Assembly (NCBI GenBank): GCA_016197205.1 | Contig: JACPWG010000065.1 | Span: 1 to 38,194, forward strand | Direction of reading: 5' to 3' | Origin: Planctomycetota bacterium | GTDB lineage: Bacteria; Planctomycetota; MHYJ01; WSZJ01; JACPWG01 | Length of the DNA stretch: 38,194 bases | Part shown: positions 7,468-17,327 of the stretch, one piece after another | How the letters are laid out: the number at the start of each line of letters is the position of its first letter | Position numbering within the stretch: the first letter of the stretch is position 1 | Program-made: the position numbers and the translations under genes | Notes under the pieces: model-generated | What the model was told of the DNA's origin: nothing | The model's database searches: none | What the model saw: the letters and a program-made list of their open reading frames with translations, nothing else

Positions 7468-8394
7468 ATGTCCGTCGAACCGAAGGCGTACCGCATCCTC
7501 GCCGTCGACGACGAGGCGGGCAACCTCGACCTGCTGCGACGTCGCCTCTCTCGCCAGGGCTACGAGGTTCCGATCGCCTCTTCCGCCTCCGAGGCGGCGG
7601 CCGAGATCGCCGACCGGATGCCGGACATGGTCCTTCTCGACATCAACATGCCCGAGGTGAGCGGCCTCGACTTTCTCAAGCAGCTCCGCGCCTCGCCGAA
7701 GACCCTGCTGCTCCCCGTGATCATGGTCTCCGCCTTGACGGATACCGACTCCATCGTCACCGCCATCCAGGACGGCGCGAACGACTACGTGACCAAGCCC
7801 ATCAACCTGCCCGTGCTGCTCGCCCGGATGGAGACCCACCTCAAGATGGCCGCGCTCGTGCAGCACCTGGAGACCCAGACGCAGATCCTCTCGAAGCTCG
7901 CCGCGCTCGACTACCTCACCGGCATCTACAACCGCCGCTCGATGTTCGACGCGTTGGAAGTGGAACTGAATCGCTGCCGCCGCTCCGGCCGACGACTCTC
8001 CGTCCTGATGTTGGACCTGGACCACTTCAAGAGGATCAACGACAGCCACGGCCACCCCGCCGGGGACCTCGTCCTTCGCGAGTTCGCCAGTCGCGCGAAG
8101 CAGGCGCTTCGGTCGACCGACATCCTGTGTCGCTACGGCGGGGAGGAATTCTGCGTGATCCTGCCGGAGACCGAAACGGCCAGCGCCCTGGCGGCCGCCG
8201 AACGGATCCGTCAGGCCATCGGGGCGCGGAGTTTCATGCTGGAGAGCGACGAGGTCACGGTCACGGTCAGCGTGGGCGTGGCCTCCGTCCCGCCGGAGTT
8301 CGAGGGGGAGCTGACGGAGCTGCTGGAGCGCGCGGACAAGGCCCTGTACCGCGCCAAGCAGGGAGGCAGGAATCGTGTTTGCGAGTGCGTGTGA
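7468..8394 (+). CDS. Response regulator diguanylate cyclase (REC-GGDEF, PleD-like)
   Basis: The protein is 308 residues. Residues about 6-125 are a receiver domain with the acidic pair in VDDE, phospho-acceptor Asp58 in LLDINMPE and the conserved Lys of VTKP. Residues about 145-305 are a GGDEF domain with GGEEF at 224-228, which condenses two GTP to c-di-GMP. RSTD at 215-218 sits exactly five residues before GGEEF, so the product-inhibition I-site is intact. Phosphorylation should promote dimerisation and activity, as in PleD/WspR. The ATG at 7468 is preferred over 7435 because the receiver fold starts shortly after it; the ribosome site is weak. It is first gene of the signalling operon. Confidence 0.92.
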   Translation: MSVEPKAYRILAVDDEAGNLDLLRRRLSRQGYEVPIASSASEAAAEIADRMPDMVLLDINMPEVSGLDFLKQLRASPKTLLLPVIMVSALTDTDSIVTAIQDGANDYVTKPINLPVLLARMETHLKMAALVQHLETQTQILSKLAALDYLTGIYNRRSMFDALEVELNRCRRSGRRLSVLMLDLDHFKRINDSHGHPAGDLVLREFASRAKQALRSTDILCRYGGEEFCVILPETETASALAAAERIRQAIGARSFMLESDEVTVTVSVGVASVPPEFEGELTELLERADKALYRAKQGGRNRVCECV

Positions 8395-8406
8395 GGTGCG
8401 GGGCCG

Positions 8407-8784
8407 ATGGCGAAGATCCTGATCGTCGAGGACAACGAGGACAACCGGGACATGTTGAGCCGGCGCCTCGTGCGCAAGGGCTTCGAAGTCGTGCTCGCGG
8501 TGGACGGCGGGCAGGGCGTCGCGATGGCGCAGAGCGAGAAGCCCGACCTCATCCTGATGGACATGAGCCTGCCGGTGTTGGACGGCTGGGCCGCCACGCA
8601 GCAGATCAAGGCGCTGCCCGCGTGCGCCGGCCTCCCCATCATCGCGCTCACCGCCCATGCGATGTCGGGCGACCGGGAGAGGGCGATGCAGGCGGGCTGC
8701 GACGACTTCGACACGAAACCCATCGAGCTCCCGCGTCTTCTCGGCAAGATTCAGGCGTTTCTCGACAAGAAGGCGGTTCCATGA
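8407..8784 (+). CDS. Single-domain response regulator (CheY/DivK-like)
   Basis: The protein is 125 residues and consists only of a receiver domain. It has the acidic cluster in VEDNEDNRD, the phospho-acceptor Asp in LILMDMSLP, the conserved Thr of ALTA and Lys of TKPI. The EDN-type start and the MDMSLPVLDGW pattern resemble receivers that pair with hybrid histidine kinases, such as DivK. With no output domain, it should act by binding partners or passing on phosphate. It begins 12 bases after the diguanylate cyclase and its stop overlaps the next start as ATGA, which indicates translational coupling to the dimerisation-domain protein. Confidence 0.92.
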   Translation: MAKILIVEDNEDNRDMLSRRLVRKGFEVVLAVDGGQGVAMAQSEKPDLILMDMSLPVLDGWAATQQIKALPACAGLPIIALTAHAMSGDRERAMQAGCDDFDTKPIELPRLLGKIQAFLDKKAVP

Positions 8785-9146
8785 CCAACGATGCCGGCGG
8801 GACGGGGGCGTCTTCGCCAGGCGGCGGCGCGGCGGGCGCGACGGAAGGCCCGAAGTCAGGGGCGCCGGGAGAAGCCCTGTTGACCCTTCGCTTCACACGC
8901 AAAGAGCGCCATGACCTCTTCACCCCCATCAACCAGATAATCGGGTACGGGGAACTGCTGCTGGAGGATGCGCAGGGGGCGTGGCCGGAGGACCAGGTGG
9001 CGACCTTGAAGAAGGTCCTGACGGCCTCCAAGAACCTGAACCGCCTGCTGGGCGACCTGCTGGCGCGCGCGCAGCCCGAGGGCGCGAGCGCGTCCGGCGG
9101 CGCCGGCGCCGCCGAGGAGAAGGGCGGGAGTGATTCGGCGGCATGA
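8781..9146 (+). CDS. Stand-alone histidine-kinase dimerisation (DHp/HisKA) domain protein
   Basis: The protein is 121 residues. A disordered Gly/Ala-rich start (1-33) and tail (100-121) flank a two-helix segment. Its first helix reads ERHDLFTPINQIIGYGELL, matching the HisKA H-box, here [18 protein letters not shown] in the kinase encoded at 12097-16233. The candidate phospho-acceptor His precedes the acidic D/E as usual. No HATPase_c domain follows in this or any other frame before the next gene. It should therefore act as a phosphotransfer intermediate, a dimerisation partner or a decoy for a kinase supplied in trans. It overlaps the CheY-like gene by 4 bases. Function is inferred from the motif and the neighbours. 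Confidence 0.75.
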   Translation: MTNDAGGTGASSPGGGAAGATEGPKSGAPGEALLTLRFTRKERHDLFTPINQIIGYGELLLEDAQGAWPEDQVATLKKVLTASKNLNRLLGDLLARAQPEGASASGGAGAAEEKGGSDSAA

Positions 9147-9215
9147 TCTCGCGCCCGGCCGCGTAGGACGCGGGCGGGCCCAAGAGCCCCTGGAGTCGGA
9201 CCCAAGGATGCGCGG

Positions 9216-10307
<1,092 letters not shown>

Positions 10308-10310
<3 letters not shown>

Positions 10311-10475
10311 TGTCCCGCCTACGCTCATTCTGCTAGTTCGCCGGGCGCTCCGTGGAGGTCGGCTGGCTCCCGTCAGGTAGAGCTTTCAGGGAACCCGTTC
10401 GATGCGCTTGTCATCCCTTCGGCCCGGCTCAGGGCAGGCTCTGAGCGAATTGGAATTAGCGTAGACGGGACACTA
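10308..10475. mobile_element. MITE family 1, short copy (164 bp plus flanking TA)
   Basis: The ends are GTGTCCCGCCTACGCT and AGCGTAGACGGGACAC, complementary over 16 bp with one mismatch and flanked by TA on both sides. The sequence equals the copy at 5555-5948 minus 226 internal bases; the lengths agree exactly (164 + 226 = 390). Near identity points to recent movement. It is inserted at the stop codon of the cyclase gene. Confidence 0.87.
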
Positions 10476-10803
10476 GTGGGCCTTCGACATCGATCTGCGT
10501 GGTGTACTCGGAGTCCTAGGTTCAAGGCTCAATCAAGCCTCAATGCGCAGAGAGGCCAGAGACGTGAACGCTGATCTTCACCGAGTTGCTTCGTCAGCGG
10601 GTTTCCGGGGATTCGGTCACGCTCGCGAATCAGGCGTTGAGCGTTGAGCTTTGAGTCTTGAGTCTTGAGACTTGTTTGAACCTTGACCCTTGACCCTTGA
10701 GAATTGAGCCTTCATTCTCCCGCCCATGCTTTCGAGCCAAGTCGGGGTAATGACAGGGTGTCTGGATTTCGCGAGATGACGCCTAGTAGGTAGGAGACGG
10801 AGC
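10476..10803. other. Intergenic stretch with CTTGAG/CTTGAC short tandem words
   Basis: Positions 10630-10712 hold repeated TTGAG, CTTGA and CCTTGACC words, a low-complexity run that also appears briefly at 5966-5986. No gene or convincing promoter is seen. Confidence 0.5.
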
Positions 10804-12051
10804 ATGCTAGCAGGCCGAGTGGGTTCAGGGATGCGCCTCGGGCTGGTCGTGGCGGGAGCCCTTCTCTGGGCGGGTTCGCCGGCGTGCGCCGACGGGCCGT
10901 CGAACGGCACGCCCGCCGCTCCGGCGACCGCAGGCGCCCCGGCGGCGGCCGCGCAGCCGCCCGACCCGAGCCCGCCGCCCGACGGCAAGACCATCTCCGA
11001 AATGATCGGCCTCAAGCCCACCCTCGACGACCTGCGCCTCAACGTCTACGGCTGGCTCGAGCAGAGCGTCACCGCGAATCCCGACGACCCGGGCGACGAC
11101 CTGAACGTCCTCCGCATTTTCGATCTGCGCTCGAACGACTACCGCTTCAACCAGTTCGTCCTCAACGTCGATCGCACGCTCTCCGAGGGAAACTCCTTCG
11201 ACGTCGGCGGCAGGCTCAACTTGATGTACGGCTCGGACGCGCAGTTCATCCATCAGCGCGGCCTCGAGGACAACAACAACAACGACGTCCAGTTCGACCC
11301 CACCGAGTTCTACCTCCAGCTTCGCGCCCCCGTCGGCCGCGGCCTGACGTTCAAGTTCGGCAAGTACGTCACCACGCACGGCGCCGAGGTGATCAGCGCT
11401 CCGACGAACCCCCTCTTCTCCCACAGCTTTCTCTTCAACTTCGCGATCCCGTTCACGCACACCGGCATGCAGCTCGACTATCCTCTCACCGACAACCTCG
11501 GCCTCTACTACGGCCTGGTCAAGGGGTGGGACGTCTGGGATGACAACAACGACGCCCTCACGCACATGACCGGCATGTCCTTCACGAGCAACGACAAGTG
11601 CTGGCTCGTCTACGTGAACGGCATCACCGGACCCGAGCGCCTCGACGACGAGTCGGACGAACGGACGGTGATCGACCTGACCGCCACCCACAAGTGGTGC
11701 GACTCGTTCTCGACCACGCTCAACTACGACTACGGCTGGGAGGACGGCCTCGAAGGCGCGGACGACTACTGGACCGGCATCGCGGGCTACGCCACCTACA
11801 CCTTCTGCGAACAGTACGCGGCCACGCTCCGGGCCGAGTACTTCCGCGATGCCACCGGCTCCCGCATCGGCTTCACCGGGGATGTGACCGAGCTGACCGT
11901 CGGGCTCGACGCCCGCCCGCTCCGCTCCTTCATGAACCTTCGCCTCCGCCCCGAACTGCGCTGGGACCACGCCGCCGGCGACCGCCCGTTCGATCGGGGC
12001 ACGGAGGAGGACCAGGTCACGTTCGCCATCGACGCCATCGTCCGCTTCTAG
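10804..12051 (+). CDS. Outer-membrane beta-barrel porin, OmpL-like (BBP2 type)
   Basis: The protein is 415 residues. A signal peptide (hydrophobic about 10-24, ending ACA-D) is followed by a Pro/Ala-rich linker. A barrel then begins at about residue 78 (LNVYGWLEQSV), with alternating aromatic strands typical of the putative beta-barrel porin-2 family. The chain ends in Phe (AIDAIVRF), the usual outer-membrane assembly signal. Landmarks include FKFGKYVTTHGAE and a central LYYGLVKGWD strand. The ATG at 10804 has GGAG 8-11 bases upstream; an alternative at 10831 would shorten the signal peptide. It should form a diffusion channel. The hybrid kinase gene starts 45 bases later and may be co-transcribed. 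Confidence 0.85.
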   Translation: MLAGRVGSGMRLGLVVAGALLWAGSPACADGPSNGTPAAPATAGAPAAAAQPPDPSPPPDGKTISEMIGLKPTLDDLRLNVYGWLEQSVTANPDDPGDDLNVLRIFDLRSNDYRFNQFVLNVDRTLSEGNSFDVGGRLNLMYGSDAQFIHQRGLEDNNNNDVQFDPTEFYLQLRAPVGRGLTFKFGKYVTTHGAEVISAPTNPLFSHSFLFNFAIPFTHTGMQLDYPLTDNLGLYYGLVKGWDVWDDNNDALTHMTGMSFTSNDKCWLVYVNGITGPERLDDESDERTVIDLTATHKWCDSFSTTLNYDYGWEDGLEGADDYWTGIAGYATYTFCEQYAATLRAEYFRDATGSRIGFTGDVTELTVGLDARPLRSFMNLRLRPELRWDHAAGDRPFDRGTEEDQVTFAIDAIVRF

Positions 12052-12096
12052 CCCCGTCGCGGTCCCCGTTTTCCAGTGCACCAGCGAGGGTCCCCG

Positions 12097-15000
12097 ATGA
12101 AAGCCGACTCGACCGCGGCCCTCCCGCGCGGCAGTTCCGCCGGCCTGCTCGCGCCCGCCGTCGCGGTGATGAACCGCCTCCGGTACCCGCAGAAGTTCCT
12201 GCTCATCAGCTTGCTCTTCGCCGTGCCGCTCGCCCTCTCGCTCTACTTCGTCATCGAAGAGCTGAACGTCCGGTACGACTTCGGTCGCAAGGAAATCTAC
12301 GGGGACGACTACAATCGGACGCTCCGCAGCCTGGCGGAGCACCTCCCCCAGGCCCGCGTCCTCGCCTTTCGTTACTTCCACGAAGGGCACGCCACCCTCC
12401 GGCCCGAGGTGATCCGAAAGCAGGCCGAGATCGAAGAGGACTTCCGCGTCCTGGAGGCGGTCGATCGCCCGCTCGGCGCGATGCTCGACACCGCGACCCT
12501 CCACGGCGTCCTCAAGGAGAATTGGCGGTTCCTGCGCGAGCAGTCCCTGGAGCTGACCCCGCTCGACAATGACGAGCTGTACAAGAACCTCCTCGCAAGC
12601 CTGCGCGAGCTGTACTCCCACGTCGGCGACACCTCGAATCTCATCCTCGATCCGGACCTCGACACCTACTACATGATGGACTCCACCCTCCTCAAGCTGC
12701 CGGAAGGGCAGGATCTCCTTGCCGACCTGCGCCTCTTCGGCCTCGGCATCCTCACGCGAGGGAAGCTGCTCGCCGAGGAACGCTCGGAACTGATTCGGCG
12801 CGTGGGCCTCGTCCGCGCCCACGTGGACGCTACGAATCGGGGCATGGAAATCGCCTTCAAGAACAACCCCTTTGCGAACCTGAGGCCGAGTCTTGAAAAG
12901 CCCCTGCGAGAGTACGTGGAGCAAAGTAAGCTGTTTCTGGACCAGGTCGACCGCGCGATCGTGAACGCACCGACGCTCGCGCTCCCGGCCGCGGACTATG
13001 ATGCCGCGCTCTCGAAGTGCGTGTCGCTCAACTTCGCGCTCTGGGACCGTTCCGTCACCGAGCTCGACCTGCTCATCTGGGTGCGGATCAACGCCTTCGC
13101 TGCCCGGCAGAAGATGGTCCTCGCCCTCGTCGTCGTTGCGCTGGTGATCGTCGTCTACCTCTTCATCGGGTTCAACCGCGCGGTGATGGCGACCGTCTCG
13201 AACCTTCAGCAGGCGTCGGAACGCATGGTCGGCGGCGAGATGGCCGGCATCGTGAAGCTGGAGACGCGCGACGAGCTGGGCCAGGTGGCGCAGTCCTTCA
13301 ACAATGTCGCGATGCGGCTGCGCACCGAGTGGGCGCAGGCCCAGGAGGAGCGCGACAAGGCGCGCGCCGCGGAAGGTCGCCTGCGCGAGAGCGAGGAGCG
13401 CACCCGCCTCATTGTCGACACCGCGCTCGACGCCGTGGTCACCATGGACGCGGAAGGGCGCATCTCGGGGTGGAACTCCCAGGCCGAAGCGGTTTTCGGC
13501 TGGCCGCGCCAGGAGGCCCTGGGCAAGGTCCTCTCCGCCCTGATCATCCCGCCGCAGCAGCGGGAGGCGCACGAGCGCGGGCTGAAGCACTTCCTCGCGA
13601 CGGGACAGGGCACCTTCCTCAACAAGCGCCTGGAAGTCTCGGCGGTCCACCACAACGGACGCGAGTTCCCCGTGGAGCTGTCCATCGCGCCGCTGCGGAC
13701 GGGCGGCACGTACGTGTTCAGCGCGTTCATCCGCGACATCACGCAGCGGAAGCAGGCGGAGCGCGCGCTGCAACAGCAGACCGCGATGGTGAAGCTGCTC
13801 CAGGTCGTCGCGGCCTCGGCGAACGAGGCGACGACGGTGGAGGAGGCCCTCCAGGTCGGCGTGGACAAGGTCTGCGCCGCCACCACCTGGCCCATCGGCC
13901 ACGCCCAGATGGTCTCGGAGGACGCCCCCGATCAGCTCCTGCCCACGTCGATCTGGCAGCTCCGCGACCCGAAAAAATTCGAGCCCTTCCGGCGGATCAC
14001 CGAGACCGCGCATTTCAAGCGCGGCGTCGGGCTGCCCGGGCGCGTCCTCGCGACCGGGACGCCGCAGTGGGTCATGGACGTGACCATGGACCCGTCCATC
14101 CCGCGGGCGAACGTCTCCCTGAACCTCGGCATCAAGGCCGGCTTCGCCTTCCCGGTCCTCGTCGGGTCGAGGGTCGTCGCCGTGCTCGAGTTCTTCTCCG
14201 ACCAGCCTTCGCAGCCGAACGACCAGCTCATGAAGGCCATGCTCAACATCGGCACGCAGCTCGGGCGCGTCTTCGAACGGAAGAAGAGCGAGGCGGCCCT
14301 CAAGAAGTCCCAGGAACAGTTCCGGAGCATCTTCGAGAACGCGATCGAGGGTATTTTTCAGACCACGACCGATGGGCGCTACCTGAGCGCGAACCCCGCC
14401 CTCGCGCGGATCTACGGCTTCGGGAGCCCGGAGGAGCTGGCCGCCGCGTTCCAGGACATCAGCCGGCAGCTCTACGTCGAGCCCGGCCGGCGCGAGGAAT
14501 TCGTCCGGCTGATGACCGAGCGGGGCACGGTTTCCGATTTCGAGTCGCGCATCTACCGTAAGGACGGCAGCGTGATCTGGATCTCGGAGAAGGCGCACGC
14601 GATCCGCGACGCCGCCGGCGGGGTCCTCTTCTACGAAGGGTCGGTCGAGGACATCACGGAGCGCAAGCGCGCCCAGGACGAGCTGCGCGTGGCGAAGGAA
14701 GCCGCCGAGGGCGCGAATCGGACGAAGAGCCAGTTCCTGGCCAACATGAGCCACGAGTTGCGGACGCCCCTGAACGCGATCATCGGCTACAGCGAGATGC
14801 TCTCCGAGGAGGCCGCGGACGCCGGGCAGGAGGCGTTCGTGCCGGACCTCAAGCGGATCCACGCGGCGGGCAAGCACCTCCTCGGCCTCATCAACGACAT
14901 CCTGGACCTTTCCAAGGTGGAGGCAGGCAAGGTCGAGCTGTACCTCGAGAGTTTCGACGTCGGCACGCTGGTCAAGGACGTGGTGTCCACGATCCGGCCG

Positions 15001-16233
15001 CTGGTGGACAAGAACGCGAATACGCTTGAGGTCACCGGCGCCGACGGGCTCGGCATGCTTCACGCCGATCTCACGCGCGTCCGGCAGGTGCTCTTCAACC
15101 TCCTGTCGAACGCGTGCAAGTTCACGGACCGCGGAAACGTGCAACTGACCGTGGATCGCTTCCCGAGGGACGGCGAGGAGTGGTTCCGGTTCCGCGTGCG
15201 GGACAGCGGGATCGGGATGACGCCGGAGCAGTTGGGGAAGCTCTTCCAGGCGTTCAGCCAGGCGGACGCCTCGACGACGAAGAAGTTCGGCGGCACGGGG
15301 CTCGGGCTGGCGATCTCGCGGAAGCTCTGCCAGATCATGGGTGGGGACATCACGGTGGACAGCGAGCCGGGCAAGGGTTCGACGTTCACGATGATCGTGC
15401 CGGCGCGGGTGCGTGACCCGAAGGCGGCGCCCGTCGAGGAGGCTGTGCCGGCGAGCGCCCGCCCGATCCCGGTGGACCCGTCGAGGCCGCTGCATGGCGA
15501 GGTGCTCGTCATCGACGACGACCCGACCTTTCACGACATGATCGGCCGGATGTTGGTCAAGGAGGGGTATCTGGCCGTCCGCGCCACCTCCGGCGAGGAG
15601 GGCCTGCGCCTCGCGCGGGAGGTGAGACCCCTCGCGATCACCCTCGACGTGGTGATGCCGGGCATGGACGGCTGGGCGGTGCTGACGGCCCTGAAGGCGG
15701 ATCCCGAATTGATGGGCATTCCGGTGATCATCGTGTCGATGGTGGACAATCGGTCGATGGGGTACGCGCTGGGCGTGGCCGACTACCTGATGAAGCCGAT
15801 CGAGCGCGAACAGCTCTCCGCGATCCTGGCGAAGCACCGGACGGACGGAAAGCCCACCCACGTCCTCGTCGTCGAGGACGACACGAGCACGCGGGAGCTG
15901 ATCGCGCGTACGTTGGGGAAGGACGGCTGGACCGTCGCGGAGGCCGAGAATGGCCGCGTGGCCCTGGAGCGGCTGACGGCGCGGCGGCCGTCGCTGATTC
16001 TGCTCGACCTGATGATGCCCGAGATGGACGGCTTCGAGTTCGTGGAGGAGGTGCGCAAGCACCAGGACTGGCGCCCGATCCCGATCGTCGTGATCACGGC
16101 GAAGGACATCACCTCGGAGGAGCGCCGGCGCCTGAACGGCTACGTGCAGCGGATCCTGCAGAAGGGCGCGTACAGCATCGACCAGCTCCTGGACGAGGTC
16201 GTGGCGCAGGTGAAGGCGTGCTCGCGGCGGTGA
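12097..16233 (+). CDS. Hybrid sensor histidine kinase (sensor-HAMP-PAS-GAF-PAS-HisKA-HATPase-REC-REC)
   Basis: The protein is 1378 residues. Transmembrane helices at about 33-52 and 339-358 enclose a helical periplasmic sensor of about 285 residues. Next come HAMP (about 360-412), PAS (about 438-560), GAF (about 565-730) and PAS (about 741-865). HisKA has His886 in NMSHELRTP. HATPase_c (about 990-1105) has N, G1 (DSGIGM), F and G2 (GGTGLGLAI) boxes. The first receiver has Asp1184 and the second Asp1304. The first receiver's Lys is in LMKP; the second has LQKG, lacking the usual Pro. The ATG at 12097 has GAGGG about 7 bases upstream. It may be the kinase feeding the upstream receivers and DHp-only protein; that pairing is inferred from proximity. 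Confidence 0.93.
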   Translation: MKADSTAALPRGSSAGLLAPAVAVMNRLRYPQKFLLISLLFAVPLALSLYFVIEELNVRYDFGRKEIYGDDYNRTLRSLAEHLPQARVLAFRYFHEGHATLRPEVIRKQAEIEEDFRVLEAVDRPLGAMLDTATLHGVLKENWRFLREQSLELTPLDNDELYKNLLASLRELYSHVGDTSNLILDPDLDTYYMMDSTLLKLPEGQDLLADLRLFGLGILTRGKLLAEERSELIRRVGLVRAHVDATNRGMEIAFKNNPFANLRPSLEKPLREYVEQSKLFLDQVDRAIVNAPTLALPAADYDAALSKCVSLNFALWDRSVTELDLLIWVRINAFAARQKMVLALVVVALVIVVYLFIGFNRAVMATVSNLQQASERMVGGEMAGIVKLETRDELGQVAQSFNNVAMRLRTEWAQAQEERDKARAAEGRLRESEERTRLIVDTALDAVVTMDAEGRISGWNSQAEAVFGWPRQEALGKVLSALIIPPQQREAHERGLKHFLATGQGTFLNKRLEVSAVHHNGREFPVELSIAPLRTGGTYVFSAFIRDITQRKQAERALQQQTAMVKLLQVVAASANEATTVEEALQVGVDKVCAATTWPIGHAQMVSEDAPDQLLPTSIWQLRDPKKFEPFRRITETAHFKRGVGLPGRVLATGTPQWVMDVTMDPSIPRANVSLNLGIKAGFAFPVLVGSRVVAVLEFFSDQPSQPNDQLMKAMLNIGTQLGRVFERKKSEAALKKSQEQFRSIFENAIEGIFQTTTDGRYLSANPALARIYGFGSPEELAAAFQDISRQLYVEPGRREEFVRLMTERGTVSDFESRIYRKDGSVIWISEKAHAIRDAAGGVLFYEGSVEDITERKRAQDELRVAKEAAEGANRTKSQFLANMSHELRTPLNAIIGYSEMLSEEAADAGQEAFVPDLKRIHAAGKHLLGLINDILDLSKVEAGKVELYLESFDVGTLVKDVVSTIRPLVDKNANTLEVTGADGLGMLHADLTRVRQVLFNLLSNACKFTDRGNVQLTVDRFPRDGEEWFRFRVRDSGIGMTPEQLGKLFQAFSQADASTTKKFGGTGLGLAISRKLCQIMGGDITVDSEPGKGSTFTMIVPARVRDPKAAPVEEAVPASARPIPVDPSRPLHGEVLVIDDDPTFHDMIGRMLVKEGYLAVRATSGEEGLRLAREVRPLAITLDVVMPGMDGWAVLTALKADPELMGIPVIIVSMVDNRSMGYALGVADYLMKPIEREQLSAILAKHRTDGKPTHVLVVEDDTSTRELIARTLGKDGWTVAEAENGRVALERLTARRPSLILLDLMMPEMDGFEFVEEVRKHQDWRPIPIVVITAKDITSEERRRLNGYVQRILQKGAYSIDQLLDEVVAQVKACSRR

Positions 16234-16584
16234 AAAGGGCTGGGGGCAAGGAGGGCGGATCGGCTGTCCGAGCGCCAGGGGCCAACCTCGATCGACTCCG
16301 ACTCCCCTAGCCCGCCTGGGCGTGAACCCCGGGCCGCGTGGGCGCCCGCGCTTCGCGTTCCGACTTGGTCCGAGGCGAGCCCGAGAGAGGCTCACCGCGT
16401 GGGAATCACTTCACAGTTTCGTGGACCGACCGATGCCTGGAGGCGCGGGCCAGAGGGCCGCGCCCCCTGGAGCCGCTACGCCTGAGTCTGCGCAGTTATT
16501 TTTGCGCGGGCGCTTGAGACGGTAGGGGGGGCATGGTTCAAATTGCCGCCGGCGTCGCGCGCGGCCGAACACCAGTTCTCGCTT

Positions 16585-16614
16585 CGTGGGCACGGCAGCG
16601 CCGTGCCCCTACGG
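16585..16614. repeat. REP-like palindrome, CACGGC family, copy 1
   Basis: GGGCACGGC AGC GCCGTGCCC hairpin followed by CTACGG. Related copies are at 16658-16686, 22824-22850, 25023-25052 and 32585-32613. Confidence 0.8.
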
Positions 16615-16657
16615 CAAGCAGCCATTCGGCGAGTGTAACCCGGATTGAACCATGCCG

Positions 16658-16686
16658 GTAGGGGCAAGGCGTTGCCGTGCCCACGC
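16658..16686. repeat. REP-like palindrome, CACGGC family, copy 2
   Basis: GGTAGGGGCAAGGC then GTTGCCGTGCCCACG, imperfect arms, inverted relative to copy 1. Confidence 0.7.
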
Positions 16687-16834
16687 GGAGGTGGGGCGCG
16701 AAGCCCAAGCGTCTGGAGCCGGCCCATTCAGGGTGGGTGAACGAGTCGACTCCTGCGGAACCGACCATCCACAGCCCGAGCGCGGAAAGGGGTGAACCTC
16801 AGGGTGCTGGCCTCCGCCGGCATTGAGCCCTTGT

Positions 16835-16858
16835 GGTGCAGGGCTTCCGCCCTGCACC
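16835..16858. repeat. GTGCAGGGC palindrome, copy 1
   Basis: GGTGCAGGGC TTCC GCCCTGCACC: perfect 10-bp arms around a 4-base loop. Confidence 0.85.
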
Positions 16859-16954
16859 GGCGGGACAACTCGGGTGGAAAGCACGCAGCCCATTGCGTGC
16901 GGGGCCGGCTCGACGGCAAGCGAGGGGGGGCTTCGGACGCTCCTTGCGGGTGCG

Positions 16955-16978
16955 GGTGCAGGGCGGAAGCCCTGCACC
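16955..16978. repeat. GTGCAGGGC palindrome, copy 2
   Basis: GGTGCAGGGC GGAA GCCCTGCACC, followed by ACAAAGC. Opposite orientation to copy 1; the pair brackets about 100 bases. Confidence 0.85.
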
Positions 16979-17161
16979 ACAAAGCGGTTTCAAGCCGCAG
17001 GCTCAAGTGAATAGCCTGCTTGCGGCGAGCGAACGTGTGGGACACCACCTTGAACGGGCCGGCGTCTGGAGTTCCGCGCCTCACTCCCGAGCAGATGCGG
17101 ATCGTCGATCGGAGAACGGCGCTCCCTCTCGAACCCGCCGACCTCGGGCAATCAAAATCGG

Positions 17162-17183
17162 AACAGCGACCGTGAGGAAGCGG
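17162..17183 (+). repeat. 22-bp GC motif, copy c (degenerate)
   Basis: AACAGCGACCGTGAGGAAG, three or four bases different from the copies at 33858-33880 and 505-526. Confidence 0.6.
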
Positions 17184-17327
17184 CCTGGGGGCGTAAGGCG
17201 TCCCTTGTCGCCCCAGGGTTCGAGTTCGCATCCCCGCGCCCCACAGCCCGGGGAGCGAGGCGCAAGGGTTCTGTCACGACGGTCGGGGTTCGGCGCCTGC
17301 CTCGACGCTTGATCCGTGAGTTCCCCC

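Larger units (their letters stand above)
16234..17327. other. Gene-free accessory stretch rich in palindromic repeats
   Basis: About 1.1 kb with no supportable gene. It holds two REP-like hairpins of the CACGGC...GCCGTG family, two copies of the GTGCAGGGC palindrome and one copy of the 22-bp GC motif. Open frames here are translations of the palindromes. Confidence 0.7.

Noticed and set aside
10825..16395. A 1856-codon open frame on the minus strand opposite the porin and hybrid kinase
   Set aside because: Arg/His/Glu/Val-rich, no domains, and exactly antisense to two well-supported genes; an artefact of high GC.
16833..17312. Open frame with repeated VQGFRPAP/VQGGSPAP words
   Set aside because: These words are the translation of the GTGCAGGGC palindromes; there is no ribosome site.
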